Source: Liolophura sinensis
Lineage: Eukaryota > Mollusca > Polyplacophora > Chitonida > Chitonidae
Assembly (NCBI RefSeq): GCF_032854445.1
Contig: NC_088300.1
Span: 44,118,984-44,182,983, forward strand
Length of the DNA: 64,000 nt
Reading direction: 5' to 3'
Every line of letters begins with the position of its first letter. Within the stretch, counting starts at the first letter, position 1. Made by a program: the position numbers and the translations under genes. The notes below the pieces were generated by a model. It was not told the DNA's origin. It ran no database searches and saw nothing but the letters and a program-made list of their open reading frames with translations. This document shows positions 1-13,007 of the stretch, piece by piece.

Positions 1-3000
1 AAGTTTTTCAATCTGTCAGGTAATAAAGGATTCAGATGGAATTCCACGCGGGTCTCTATCTCATCGGTCAAGCTGTTTGACAACTAGTCACAGGTGTTGT
101 ATCTGCAATCTTATACTATACAGTGATAGTCAGGTGTATGAGGATGGGTGTGCGGGAGTGTGTGTATATAGCCATCTGTGTAGGTACTAAGGATTACGGT
201 ATACGTATATGCACAGAATTTGTACCTCACACGTTTTTTGACGAAGCTACTTTATAAAAGTTGAATGCTCTTTATTAATGTTGAGTACTCTGTATAAAAT
301 AATTAACACAGTTTTCCCTTGTACACAGGCATTTATACTGTGTATCCATATACAAAATAAGAGTTTCGTATTTTACTTTTTTTTTATTGTCAATAATACT
401 TATAACGAGTATAAGTGAAGACATTCTCTTTATATTTTAATGCAACCGCTAAATGCCATGAAACTTTGCGCATGTTTTCCGACAAATGACACCAGGAAAA
501 ATGTTTTAGCGATTTATACATAAAACAATTATTCAGTCCCCGGGAATAATGCCCGGTTATACGCTGAGTACATACATACACAGGCTACACATACTTTCAA
601 GTGTTTACAATCTCTGTAACATCTACTGTATGGACATAAAACTACAAGACTGACACTAGTGACATTTTACAAGTGTCAGATATTTACATGTATTATCAAT
701 GGTCAATTTGGAAGAAAAGATTTATGCAATACGTCAATTTGGCTAATTTGTGAAATACATCAGTTTAATTTCTTTCTAGCATGCTTTTTTGAACATGATA
801 TTTGACTCCCATTCACAACGAGTCGAAAAAAAAAAATAGCATAAATTACATCGACTAATAAACTAAATTTGCAAATATATACGAAAATCGTTTGTACAGA
901 AATAAATCGGCTAGTATATACCAATGGAAATAACGATGAACGAAATAGTTGCGTGATCCTGAATGAACGCATTAATTGTGATTGATTGCAAATAGCATGG
1001 AGAACTGCGACATGAACTATTGATAAACTTTGGCTCTCAACATATTTTTACCTGGTATTATTTGTCGCGACTCACAGACGCATTCATAATGTATATAACT
1101 CGATCAGTCTTCCATTTTTGCAGTTCCCATTTTTAACCCGCCTGTATTTCTCGACCTTTTTGTTTTGCGTGCAGCAATGTAACGTTGATGATTTTGTCAA
1201 TTTTGAAAAGAGGCATTTTTATATTTGAGTTCATACAATCAGATCTCTAGATGTCTCATTTTCCCATTTTTTGGAGTGTATGACAAGCACAAGCAATTCG
1301 GGTTCCGTCAGGGGCCACTTGCAAACGTAGTTTGGGGATTTCCCTCGTTGTATTTGTATACGTGTGTTTTAATTTTCAGTCAAGAGGTTTGAAACGTTCG
1401 AAATATAATTGAAACTTAAGGAATTTCCTTTTCTATAAACGTTCATGTTAATAGACTAGTAGATGTAATTCCGTTGTGAGTATCTCTTTGCCCCAAAGAA
1501 ATCCACGTGTGAAATGTGCGAAAATAGCCTGATATCGTTTTTCATCAAATGACTGCAAGGATGATGTGTATCGCATACTTGTAGGTGTGGTCCAAATGTC
1601 ATCCACGGAGACCCCCACACGGAGTAAAGATTACGTTTACAACGTTCAAGACAAACAGAATGGCCTGACGGATATAGTAAAGACTTGTACGTCTCCTCCC
1701 ATTTGTTCTGACATGGCCGCTGTCAACAGTTAACACCGCTAGCAAAACAACACAACATCGCTCGAAACAACCATGCGCAAGCGATCAGGAGACAACTACT
1801 TAAGCATTACATCGTTTTAGTACCAGAAACTTAGACCGATATCGAAATCGGTGACTGAGCTTTGACTGACCTATATATCCAACCGAAGAACTTCCTCTGA
1901 CAGTACATTTACGTTCGTTTATTTTTTCTTAAATGAATTATTCATTGGCATGACAGTGAATTTTGAACGATAACGTGTAGAGTATAATCACTATATAACA
2001 CAGAAAAAGCCACTTTGTTTAAACTCAGTAAGTGTAACCGCTATGAAGCTAACAGACTAAATGTGCTCTATCATATACTGAATCAAAACCATATCTAAAC
2101 GGTTTTTTTTTTTCTTCTATAATGACGCACTTTTTGTTGAGGTATACTGGACAATACTTTTGGAATCACCGGTGTTAAATAGCTCCCCTTAAATTATTTC
2201 CGACTTACATATCGGAACTGTAAACTGTAACAAAATTTGTTAAAAAAAAAATCGGTATGGCCAATTTAATGCGGGAGTTAAAGATCCATTTACCAGCGCA
2301 ACTGTGCCGCCAGTGGTATATAAATAGACGGCAGAGGGGGTTTTTGCCTCGCTAGACGCCTGTATCAGTACACAAGATCGGGGTTTGACGTTCACTTGTC
2401 GTTTTGGGGCTGTTGGATCACTAGTGGTGATTGATTTGAAAAACCCCATCATTACCCGATGATGTGACCTCTCGATCGATCCTTTCTTTTGCACTGTCTG
2501 GGCGCTTACCCTTCCTGTATTAATTATTGAAAGTCGTATATTTTTTTCGAATGATTAGTTTCAATAGGCAAAGATTCTTGGCGCCAGATAGTCCATTATA
2601 ATGATAACGGGTTGTGTTATCTTAATTGCTATATCGCCACCTATTAATTTGTAAATTTTTATAGCTGTCTATCTGATATACAACTACATATGTACATGTG
2701 CATCGCCTGTGATTTGAAGAATACTTCCTTATGCACACATTTGTGTACCATTTTTTTTTTGCATTCCCAATTAAATTCGCATAGGAATTTAATCCACATA
2801 AATTTTGATTTTGATTTTTTGATTTTTTAATTTTGATTATTGCAGAATGTAATATGTGGTGCCGTATTATGGATAAACAATGATTTCCTTTAAAAGTCGA
2901 CTTTAGTCAGGGATGTCAAATTGTATCATTATTTATGATATCTGCAGAGATGCGCTAAATTCATACGTCACTTATTTTAAACACTTAGTGGAGACATACT

Positions 3001-5690
3001 TTAATTCGCGAAAGATATCTAACATTACACAAACAATTATCAACGGCGCCAATGCGAATGTCCAGTGCACTGAAATTTTGAGCTGTTGAGTTATATGTAC
3101 GAGACATATCGTTCCTTTAGCTTTACAATACACAACACGAGCAGCAAATGTTTTCACTAGATTATTTTGCAGTACTTAGTATAGTCATCTAAACCCTTCT
3201 CAGCCGATTAGCAGAGGGCTGTTTTTTCTGGTGACAGACGTCAACCTGTGTGAAGGGAGCGATGATGTAACGGCGTGCTGCTAGTTTGAGGGGTGGGGTG
3301 AAGGAACGGCATTTTAAAACATGTGTTTGGATTTTTACCACGGATTAAGATTTATCATCATATAGCTCCTGGATGAGTAAGGAAGGCTGTCACAAACACG
3401 GAAATGTAGAGTTGGCAGCGTTAGAGATAAACAGCTCTCATAGTGAGCCTCGGCTGGAGAAAGGAAAATAGCAAACAATTAACAGGGTGATGTTGGATCT
3501 AACACGCATTCTCCCGCTCTCTTACGTTTATTTAACAGCAGTCGGGGGCATACCCTTGAATATGTTAAGTGATTTATTAATTGGAGGTTCCCGAAGAGGG
3601 ATTAGGCAATGACGAAAGTCATTTGTCATTGTATTATGACACAGTTCGCGGCCTGTCTATACCTCGATGACCCTCCTTGTGTATAAAAATGTGTACATTT
3701 GTCGTCTGTGTGAAACACAACCATTTGATCACAATATTTGTCATATATTTCAACAGTCTCCTATAATCCGAAGAACAATGGAAACTGAACCACAACAGCC
3801 TTCGCTTTACAACCAAAATGATGTTTATAAATGCACTTCGTACGCTTTGAACAGACGGTATCATGTACATTGACCGTCTGGTCAACCATAATTAATTATG
3901 TCGGGTGGAAACATTTGTTTTCTTAATTTTTTTCTCGACGGCTTTCACCTGCGTGTACCTGTCGACTGGTTCAGGCATGGACTGTAAGGGCACACTCTGT
4001 CCCTTTGTTGTGGGCTTCGGTGAATTGATGAACGATTTACCTGTGTTAAATTGCTAGGAGCACGACAAGGCGTCGGCAGAAAAGCCACCCGGGGGAGCTC
4101 ATAAATCTAGACTGACATGTTAGTAATAGAAATTTAAGATAAGTGTTCAGTCCACAAATTAAGTGGTTATACATAAAGTGTTACTGCGCGCCTGGAAGTA
4201 GTTCCTCGGGGACCCCTGAAGAAAGCTTGTGTCAATGGGAGGATAATGGGGAAAAAACAAAACTTGCCCTTTTTTCTCGCAGCCATGTTTTTTTTCTTTA
4301 GTATACAACAATCATCTCGCAAAAGGGGTTTGACGACAATTGCTAGTTGATTTTCACAAATCCCCGTGAAGTATCAACGATTCATACATGCGGCTTTAGT
4401 GTTTCTGACGTCGGAAAAAAAAAACAAAGAAAAAAAAGCAAATTTGATTTCGATTGGTGCGTGTATCGATTGTCTACTATGGCTTGAAATCAGCTGCTCG
4501 TTGTGGATGGCGTCTAGTTTGTTACACCGCCAAATGCTCCAGTTCACTCTGGAAATTCTGACAATTTCTCCATTTACTAGCGCCATGTGCGTCCTTAATT
4601 GGAGACTATCACTGACAAACCTCGGGCCATATGGATTCTGGGACCTATTGGGGGAATTACTCGGGCAAAATTAACCTCAGCCGTGTAGAAGCGGGCTCTA
4701 ACTGAATTATTGAAGAGAGGCTGCTAGTTTGTGAGATCGCGTCGCGATTTAATAGAGCTGACTTTGCCTTGTCCAGCAGCTAGAAAAACGATCTCAGTCG
4801 CTTAACTGTAGACGGACTCAACGGAGGTGTGTAATCAGAGAATGATAAAGCGATAGAAAAGGCTAGATCGATTCCACTGCTTAAGCGCTCGTCCGTCCGT
4901 TATCGCCTTTCCTTGCCACATCAGTCCTCAAAAGCTGGACACAAAGATACCTCATATCGAGCACCCCAGTTTAATAGACTGCGCCTTGCCGTACATCTCT
5001 CGGTATCATTTTAATACACCTATTACACACTGCTTAATCTCATCCCTGTCGATTTACATAGAGCCCTTTAGTACGAGCCCGAATGTAAACCAACAGCCAT
5101 GAGCTGTATACAGAAACCGTTTAAAAACCCCGATCGATCTGTATTGTAATATATATTGGGCCAGGGGGGAATTGTTGATTATAGTCTGTCTTTTGCAGCT
5201 TGCTGTGACGTTAAAAAGCAACGGATCTTTGCAGGCGCATAAGTCAGCCATTAGGAACCCCTCTGTTTGTATGTGTACAGTATATAGAGGATCACCATTA
5301 CGCCTCTATGCAACCTACAAACCTCAGTGTCACGTCTCGTTTTACAACTGATATGATACGATATGATACTAGATGCCAAGTATCGAGTGGGTTAGCTTAT
5401 GATGAAACCGACTTTTCTTGGGCGTACTGTCACCATTTAACCGAGAGATCGATATGAACAGTTAATTGTTGACGGTGGGCAGATGGCCCCAGGGTATTTT
5501 ATATTAATCCACCCTTATTACACATTAGAGGGTACGATGACGTGTTATACAGTCATCTTTGGGATAGCTGTGTATGTATACTCACCCCGCGGGATACCAT
5601 TAAGGGAGAATCGACCAGGGGTAAATTGTTGAACTCGCCTACAATCCCAGCTTCTCAGCTAGTGATATCCTGGTCTGGGAACAGAGGTAG
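1..5690. other. Non-coding stretch upstream of the homeobox gene
   Basis: No open frame here looks like a conserved protein and I recognise no RNA gene. The frames longer than 60 codons are scattered, overlap on both strands and resemble no family. The sequence is mostly unique, with short AT-rich runs such as repeated GATTTT units near 2797-2842. Because the homeobox exon at 6543 begins in mid-codon, at least one 5' coding exon must lie upstream. It could be hidden in this stretch or be off the window; I searched for an engrailed-homology motif in the longer + strand frames and did not find one. Confidence 0.5.
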
Positions 5691-5699
5691 ACAAGTGCA

Positions 5700-6015
5700 A
5701 CTATAAGCTAGATGAGACTCCTAGACTGTGCTTGCCGTTCCATAAATTAGAAGACTCGCATACTGTACTGGTTTTTCCATAAGCTAGACGATATCCCCAG
5801 AGTATACTGACTGTCCCATAAGCGAGATGACTCTTAGGCTGTACTGCTTTTTCCATAAGCTAGACGATATACTGCCAGAGCGTTTTGGCTATTCCAAAAG
5901 GTAGAGGACTCTCAGGCTGTAGTGGTTGTTACATAAGTTAGATGACGCTCGGACTGTGCTGACTTTTCTGTGTTCCAGATGATACTACCAGACTGCATTG
6001 ACTGTTTTGTGATCC
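5700..6015. repeat. Minisatellite, units about 43-50 bp
   Basis: About six diverged units repeat a pattern of CCATAAGCTAGACGA, then ACTCTCAGGCTGTACTG, then a T-rich spacer. Units start with variants of CATAAGYTAGA near 5704, 5740, 5780, 5818, 5855, 5895 and 5933, and the right end decays. It lies about 500 bp before the homeobox exon, so probably in an intron. Confidence 0.65.
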
Positions 6016-6542
6016 ACACATTCAAGAAGAGTTATTAATGCGATAGACTGGAACAAACAAATCGCACACAGGCAATTGTTAATGAAAACAAAGTTGAGAT
6101 GGCATGGCCGTAATTTCTGTGTGTAATTAATAGAAAAGCATAATATTGTAAAAGCTGACACCAGAGAAACTTCAAGACAAGACACTTCTCCCCATTACCG
6201 TCCATGTTGAAACAACAACAATAGCCCCCTGTAAACTCAAAGAAAATTCGAAATATTTGACGGAATAAATTGGAAAATTATTCATCTTCAAATTTATTGT
6301 TTTCTTTTTATTGGCATTAACCAAGCATGTGTAGACGACCCATGAATGCGTATTTGATTTAAATATAGGGCAGTTAAATAACGAGAACCGGTAATGTTAA
6401 TAAAATTCCCGTTGGGTAAATGTATATTATTGTTTAATTGCAGAAGAAAAGCTTTATACATGCGAATTATTCCAAACTCAAAGAATACGACACGGATGTA
6501 AGATGCTAAAATTGTAATCAGAATTATGTTTGTGCGTTTCAG

Positions 6543-6760
6543 GAGGTGACGATAGAAACGGCAAAGGAGAGAAACGGAAGAAGTTAGATGAAGACAAAGA
6601 GAAACTAGAAGATGATAAATCCTCGAAGAAGAAAAAGGCGAGAACAACTTTTACTGGCAGACAAATTTTTGAACTCGAAAAACAATTTGAACAGAAGAAA
6701 TATCTTTCTTCTACAGAGAGGGCGGAAATGGCAGCTCTACTCAATGTTACAGAAACGCAG
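6543..6760 (+). CDS. Nk7: NK7-type homeobox gene, internal exon with homeodomain residues 1-44
   Basis: This exon encodes a lysine- and glutamate-rich stretch followed by residues 1-44 of a homeodomain (about [20 protein letters not shown] to TETQ). It starts after a TTTCAG acceptor at 6542 in phase 1, so the first codon needs one base from an upstream exon. It ends at a consensus donor, CAG|GTGAGT. Homeodomain proteins bind TAAT-core DNA in the nucleus. [12 protein letters not shown] and NVTETQ match what I remember of insect NK7.1 far better than NK1, NK6, Hmx, Tlx, Lbx or BarH. The family name rests on memory of related proteins, not on an alignment. The upstream coding exon, with the true start and any repressor motif, was not found. 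The frame could be read open a few codons 5' of the acceptor, but that is intron. Confidence 0.85.
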
Positions 6761-7042
6761 GTGAGTGTCGTGAAATAGTGTAATGTCGATAGAAAAGAAC
6801 AATAAATGAATTTTCCCGGTGTCTTAAATGTGTATATGGGCTATTCATATATTCATTCATATTTGGTAAATATATCCTTTGTCAACTTTGAAGTTTTCTG
6901 AGTGTAGCAAGCAATATAAGTTAGGGTAAGTTTCCTTAAAGTTAACACCTATGTTAAAAAATGCATAATTATAACTCCTATGTTTCGATATTATAAATAC
7001 TTTATGTCAGCAAATTTGTAATTATGGTGTATTATATTTTAG
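6761..7042 (+). other. Homeobox intron between homeodomain residues 44 and 45
   Basis: The intron runs from GTGAGT at 6761 to TTTTAG at 7042, 282 bp, phase 0. Position 44/45 is a classic intron site in several NK-like homeobox families. The interior is AT-rich with no repeat or open frame of note. Confidence 0.88.
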
Positions 7043-7657
7043 GTGAAAATATGGTTTCAAAATCGACGAACAAAGTGGAAGAAGCAAGAAAACATTTCCA
7101 ATGCGGAGGCAGCCGAACACAAATTAAGCCACGAAAAGAAGGGGAATACTTGTAACCAGAAGTCTAAATCTCAGAGTCAGAAAACAAAGGAAGGAGAAGA
7201 AGGGAGCAGTGGAAAAGAAGCGGAGGACAAATCCTCCTCTCCCATTGGCTCAACCACGAAGAGTGAGTCACATGACACGGATGGCTACGACAGTTCCAGT
7301 GTGTGTAGTAATGACAGTAAGGAGAGCGTGACTCCATCCGAGGACAACAAACAGCTAGTTGTGTCCGCCCCGATTCCCTCAGTGCTACCCACGATACCCC
7401 GACTACAGTGTGAAACAGACATGATAAACCTCAGTTCTTCAGAGAAACTATCCCCATCACGTTTGGAGTGTTCCTTGGAAGCTCAGCCTTCCGTGGACAG
7501 AGACTCCTCTTATTGCCTCTCTTCTCCTGTCCCCTGTCAGTCCCCCTCTCCCTCGGACAAGGATCCCACGGGGACCGACGTGGTAATCTCGACCAATCAG
7601 AACACAGCTGGTGATGACGTCACTGGTCGACTCGCGCCGCAGCAGCTCCTATCGTGA
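7043..7657 (+). CDS. Nk7: NK7-type homeobox gene, last exon (recognition helix and C-terminus)
   Basis: The exon adds 204 codons and a TGA. It opens with VKIWFQNRRTKWKKQE, the recognition helix, carrying the invariant W48, F49, N51 and R53 with Q50, which predicts ordinary TAAT-type DNA binding. After it comes ENISNAEAAEHK, which I also remember from NK7 proteins. The remaining 180 or so residues are low-complexity: lysine and glutamine first, then serine-, aspartate- and glutamate-rich (for example DGYDSSSVCSNDSKESVTPS), probably disordered regulatory sequence. The joint with the 6543-6760 exon rebuilds a complete 60-residue homeodomain in frame. Nothing looks damaged. An ordinary, probably active developmental transcription factor gene is the simplest reading. 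The NK7 assignment could be refined by a tree. Confidence 0.88.
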   Translation: MKIWFQNRRTKWKKQENISNAEAAEHKLSHEKKGNTCNQKSKSQSQKTKEGEEGSSGKEAEDKSSSPIGSTTKSESHDTDGYDSSSVCSNDSKESVTPSEDNKQLVVSAPIPSVLPTIPRLQCETDMINLSSSEKLSPSRLECSLEAQPSVDRDSSYCLSSPVPCQSPSPSDKDPTGTDVVISTNQNTAGDDVTGRLAPQQLLS

Positions 7658-8670
7658 AGCGCAGCCCGGCTTTTACTAAAAGCTGGATTGGTGATGGCAG
7701 TTCGATTAAAACTCCCTCCATTTAATCATTGTCACGACTATTTTTCTACAAGCGGCTTACGGTCGGCCGGGGAGTATCCATTATCACTGCTTCATTTGTT
7801 TTGTCAGACATTGGCTGTTCCGTGCACGACAGGACAGGCGAACAATTTGTGCAGTGATAGAGCCAGTCGCACGACAATGTGTCTTTGGCCTGAAGCGACG
7901 AACTATTCACAGACTTTGCAACCATGCAGTATAGGCCTACATAAATGTTCGCTGAATGATAATTTATGTTACCACGGCATATGTAGTACTATTGTTCTAG
8001 TCAGTTCATCTAGCAATGTGCTAAGGTTTACAAACCTTATGAATCTGTAGGGATCTTTGTGGAATTACTAAAGTTACTCCCAATGGGACTTTCGCTTTAA
8101 GAACATTATGACTTGGAGACTTTTTTTGGATATATAGTTCACGCAACTTGCATTGCTGCAACTAAGTATAGCCCTTCCCTTATGCTGCATGTGTTTAGAA
8201 AAATACATTGTCATTATGTGAAGTTATTATATTGTTTATCGTTCTATCAGTCCCGATCGCTCAATAACTTGTGCTTCGTTTGGCGAGAGAAGAAAGCAGC
8301 AAGGCGCCTGGCATGGAAATCATCTCAAATCGAGCGTTCATATCCTCGTTTAATGAACGTCTTCTCCGGCGCTCTGTTATCGGCCCTACCCCCGATTCCA
8401 TGAATATCGTTCTCCCTGTCGAGTGGCTGCCGGAGAGGGCTTGTATTAGACTAGCGATCAATAGCTGGCTACCAAACACCTTTGATTGAATTTCATTTAA
8501 TCTATCAAAAGGCGCTTTGGGGATTAATGGTCGAGCCTTCACTGTCGCTGCGACTCGCTTCTCTAATAGCTCGAGACGAACGCCTTGTCAAGCTTAAGAT
8601 GTAGAGAAAACTGGATGAGCGACTCGCATGTAGGCCGAAATCAACCTCTCAATAAAAAGTCGCTTGTGGG
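7658..8670 (+). other. Probable 3' untranslated region of the homeobox gene
   Basis: No coding signal follows the TGA at 7655-7657. The first AATAAA-type poly(A) signal that I see in good context is at about 8651-8656 (CTCAATAAAAAG). The transcript end is therefore a guess. Small open frames here (for example 7688-8050) have no recognisable domain. Confidence 0.35.
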
Positions 8671-11171
8671 AACGAGATAAATGCTACCCGAAGGCAAATT
8701 TCAAATTATCGCACCCATATGTCGAATTCTCAGTCGAAATTAGGCTAGGCAACCACCGGTGTTCAGATTTGTCCGACAAAACAGAAAGGCTAAAAGCAAG
8801 AAATGTCCCGTCTTGTCACTTAGAGGAATCATTCACGTTTCGAAGGAGTCAATTTACTCCGCGAATGAGCATATGGGAAAACGGTTCTTGTAACAATCGA
8901 CACGTTAACCAGTCCGATGAGGGCCATTTCTAACCCATTTCTCACTCTATAGCCATTACAAACTAATACAAGGTGTGCTTAATATCCTTAATTGCAGCCA
9001 GTGATTTCAGCAGAAATTGAACTGTACTTTCCCTTGTATATAATGTTAATTACGTTAAACTTTGTTTCTGTTGCAATTTTTTCAAGGTGTTTAATCTTGA
9101 CGTGGGCTGAAGAATCGTCCCGGAGTGGCACTGTGTCTATTTTTATCTTGGCAATAGCTGGCCGTTTTAGAGCCTTTTCTTTTAAAATCCGTGACTTTGA
9201 ATGAGCCCTTTGTATGAAGACAATTAGTTTCCTCTGACGATAGATGTGCAAGAAAAGCTGTACAAATAACCGAAGCCCCAAAACGTTTAGTCCTCATCCC
9301 GGCCTCATTAAATATCGGTAACACAGGATCGGATCTGGTCGTCTGGTTCATTGATTTCAAGAAGCACGTGATCTGTTGGACTGTCGTCTGTCTGTGTCAT
9401 TCATTTTCTGCCGGTGAAAGGTTTGTTCGCTTGTATAGGTAATGGGCTTGGAAGCTCGCAAAGACTCGTTCGACAAGATAATTAAGTCAATGTTCCAGCT
9501 TAGATGGCTCATTGTAAAACATCCATGAAATTGTGCCGAGGGTCGATCAGATAAGGTAGGATAGTAGAGCTTCGTACGGACCATTTTCTCCTTTCTTCCA
9601 CGCCATTAATGGGAAGGAAAGTTATCAATTATATTGCCTCGCTAATCCTGCTTGCAGAAAGCAGCTTATCCTAATTCGAAATTGTCGCCAGACGCACACT
9701 GTGATTAGTGTCGAACCTCCGCAAATCAGCCATAGATTACAGACTCGACCAGCCTTCTGAATTTCAAACTCATTGTCTGATAAACAGCTGTTTCTCTTTG
9801 TCATCCGAAAAAAAGAAAGAAGAAAATACGTCCGTTCTTTGCACTGCATGGTCGACCCTGTCCGTTCTTTTCGAATAAATGTTTATTGATAATCGAGAAA
9901 GATGACTGGTCGCGTGCTTCATGAAGGCGGAACGCAACCTTTGCCACACTGCTTTGAGTCTGTTTGCGTGCTAGTATACGGAGATGGAAATTACAATTTA
10001 AAAAACATTATCGATTGCGCAGGAAAGTAAAGAGAAAGAAATAAATAAATATAATTTATGATTTGTCAAATACTATTTTTCGCCCTGACATGGGGGAAGC
10101 TATTTGCTAGTTAAAGGATTGATGTTCTAATGTATTTTTCATATATCAGGTAAGGTTATGTAGGCGAAAACAAGCGTTCTTCCACCTTGAAACGGCGATG
10201 TGAAGGTCTGATTACGAGAAGGCAGGAACCAAGACGTTGGACACTTTTGGCTGCTTCTGATAGTGTATGATAAATGGATTTCAAATAAAAACATTTGACA
10301 GAGGCCATTGATCAAATTTCCTAAAGTATTAAATACAGAAGATCATGCATTCCATTTGTACTTAACACTTAGAAATAATGTCTATCTTTCTATCTATATG
10401 TTGCGTAATATAGGTTTACATCATCATGGCCTCACATTTGTGATTAGTTTTAAAGTCAATTTTAAAGGGGTCATCGATCATCGTGATGGATAATACGTGT
10501 CCATAAATTATATAGTCCTAAATTGGAGCAACGTGTGATAAACGTTTTATAACGAGCTAAATTATCTTATTATACAATTTTTGTACCATATGTAGATGTC
10601 TATACACACGAAATGGGTTTCCAAGAACTATCCGCATTGGTAGTGATAACACTTCCTCGTTTTGCCTTTATCAAGAGTACACCACTCCTCAGAAACCCCA
10701 GGCCTTTCCCTTTTTTGTGACCCTTATAATCCCTTTGATGAGCGCCATAGTCGAGCCTCTGAAATTCTGTTCTTCCGCCTCCAGGAAGAGCGAGGAATTG
10801 GTCCTGGCGGTTTTCTTGCAGCGTTTCCAACTGAGTTACGGCAAAGATTAAGATAGTCAAATGTCGTAATTCACCTCTTCACCAAATTGCTCTCCATCAC
10901 ACACTGGCCGGAGGGCATCCATCCCGGCTATCTTTTGATCAGTTGCTAGGTATCAAAACCGAAATTGATTTCAGTTTTTATCTCGTACTTTAATGACTGC
11001 CCTCGGACACGATTCAATCGTCTCTCCCTTGGGCAGAGGCATTGTTTTATTCCCGCATATGCTGCCCACGGGAAATGGATACCGGATTTAAATGGTATAG
11101 AAGTATTTAATAGCATCAGCGATGACAATGTCGGGAAGGCCTTGTAAAGGACAATATGAGAATAGACTTGG
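8671..11171. other. Unique non-coding DNA downstream of the homeobox gene
   Basis: I see no exon or known repeat. Much of 8.2-9.9 kb is mixed-composition, non-repetitive sequence with several ATTA/TAAT cores (for example GCCATTAATGG near 9602). That would suit a cis-regulatory region, but no specific site can be proved from one genome. Confidence 0.4.
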
Positions 11172-12172
11172 AGAATAGACTCTGGGAACCTTGAAACGTT
11201 GTTGGTGTCATAATCATATATATGCTAAAAACTCTGGGAACCTGAAAACGCATAACCAGATACTAGTATATGCTAAAATCTCCGGAAACCTTAAAACGTC
11301 CAAAACCGTGTGTTGGTGTCATTATCATATATATATGCTAAAAACTCTGGGAACCTTAAAACGCCCAAAACCGTGTGTTGGTGTCATAATAATATATATG
11401 CTAAAAACTCTGGGAACCTTAAAACGCTCAAAACTGTATGTTGGTGTCATAATAATATATATGCTAAAAACTCTGGGAACCTTAAAACGCCCAAAACCGT
11501 ATGTTGGTTCATAATCATATATATGCTAAAAACTCTGGGAACCTTAAAACGCCCAAAACCGTGTGTTGGTGTCATAATCATATATATATATATGCTAAAA
11601 ACTCTGGGAACCTTAAAACGCTCAAAACTGTGTGTTGGTGTCATAATCATATATATATGCTAAAAACTCTGGGAACCTTAAAACGCCCAAAACCGTATTT
11701 TGGTGTCATAATCATATATATATTTGCTAAAAACTCTGGGAACCTTAAAACGCTCAAAACTTGATGTTGGTTCATAATAATATATATGCTAAAAACTCTG
11801 GGAACCTTAAAACGCCCAAAACCGTATTTTGGTGTCATAATCATATATATATATGCTAAAAACTCTGGGAACCTTAAAACGCTAAACTTGATGTTGGTTC
11901 ATAATAATATATATGCTAAAAACTCTGGGAAACTTAAAACGCCCAAAACCGTATGTTGGTGTCATAATCATATATATATGCTAAAAACTCTGGGAACCTT
12001 AAAACGCCCAAAACTTGATGTTGGTTCATAATCATATATATGCTAAAAACTCTGGGAACCTTAAAACGCTCAAAACTGTGTGTTGGTGTCATAATCATAT
12101 ATATATATATGCTATAAACTCTGGGAACCTTAAAACGCCCAAAACCGTGTGTTGGTGTCATAACCATATATA
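11172..12172. repeat. Satellite array, about 16 units of 55-70 bp
   Basis: Each unit reads about TGCTAAAAACTCTGGGAACC, then TTAAAACGCCCAAAACCG, then TGTTGGTGTCATAATCATAT and a variable (AT)n. Units begin near 11172, 11227, 11275, 11335, 11398, 11460, 11522, 11591, 11655, 11724, 11786, 11853, 11910, 11978, 12040 and 12109. The first three and the last are most diverged, and the central ones are nearly identical. Length varies mainly through the (AT)n run and a missing GTG in GGTGTCAT. Open frames of 60-117 codons on both strands are a by-product of the repeat. Confidence 0.95.
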
Positions 12173-13007
12173 TGCTGAAGACTCATACAACTATATACAG
12201 TATAAGCACAATTCTGGGAAAACCACGCATATTACAGTGTTTTGACCTCATCACTATACATATTTAAAATTCTTAGAATCATTTATACAACGCCAATAGT
12301 GTTTGTTCGCATCATAATTTAATATGTTATTCCAAAATTAACCTCTGTTAAAAACAGAATGCAATCCTCAATGGAGAGGAAGTGTTTCGGGGTGAAATGA
12401 TGTATTTTAAATGACCTTGGTGTTTTATGCACCCGAATTAATAGGTTAAAGTAAATTATGAGTTTACTTTGAGTATATAATTTATCTTACGATTGCCGCA
12501 TACAAAGCTATTCGTATAAGAAATGTATATAAATATATACAGGATATAATAGCCAGGTTTATAAAAATCTATTCACACGTGTAGATGGATGCCAGATCAT
12601 GGCATTCTGTCTTCTGACCGCTGCATAGTATATAATCAGTGATCAGACATGCGGATAGAATATGACCCGATTATTTGGTTACAGATCTTGCTGATCCGTT
12701 ATTAACCGCTGCAACATGATACCAAAGGCTACTGACTAATTACCGTCACTGTAACGTGCATGGAGAGTGTGATGTTAACCCGGCTGTATTTTATTAAACC
12801 ACGCGGACATATCCGGATAACGGGATCTGCACGCACGTGAGCTGTTTAACGCTCGACGTTCGCCTTTGTACAGTTATAGGTTAGGCGGCGGCGTGATCGG
12901 AACTGTGTTGAATGTTTCATTAGGGAAGATGGAATTCATTAGTCATTTCGTGAATCGGGGAATTTAACAGTAGCCTGTCCCTGTCGCGTGTTACAAAATG
13001 TGGACAT
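12173..13007. other. Unique non-coding stretch
   Basis: Nothing recognisable beyond AT-rich unique sequence between the satellite and the fold-back element. Confidence 0.5.

Noticed and set aside
11172-12172. CRISPR-like array
   Set aside because: The whole unit repeats, including the parts that would be spacers, and the genome is animal.
11191-12245. Several open frames of 60-117 codons on both strands
   Set aside because: All are products of the satellite unit. Both strands and several frames are open alike.
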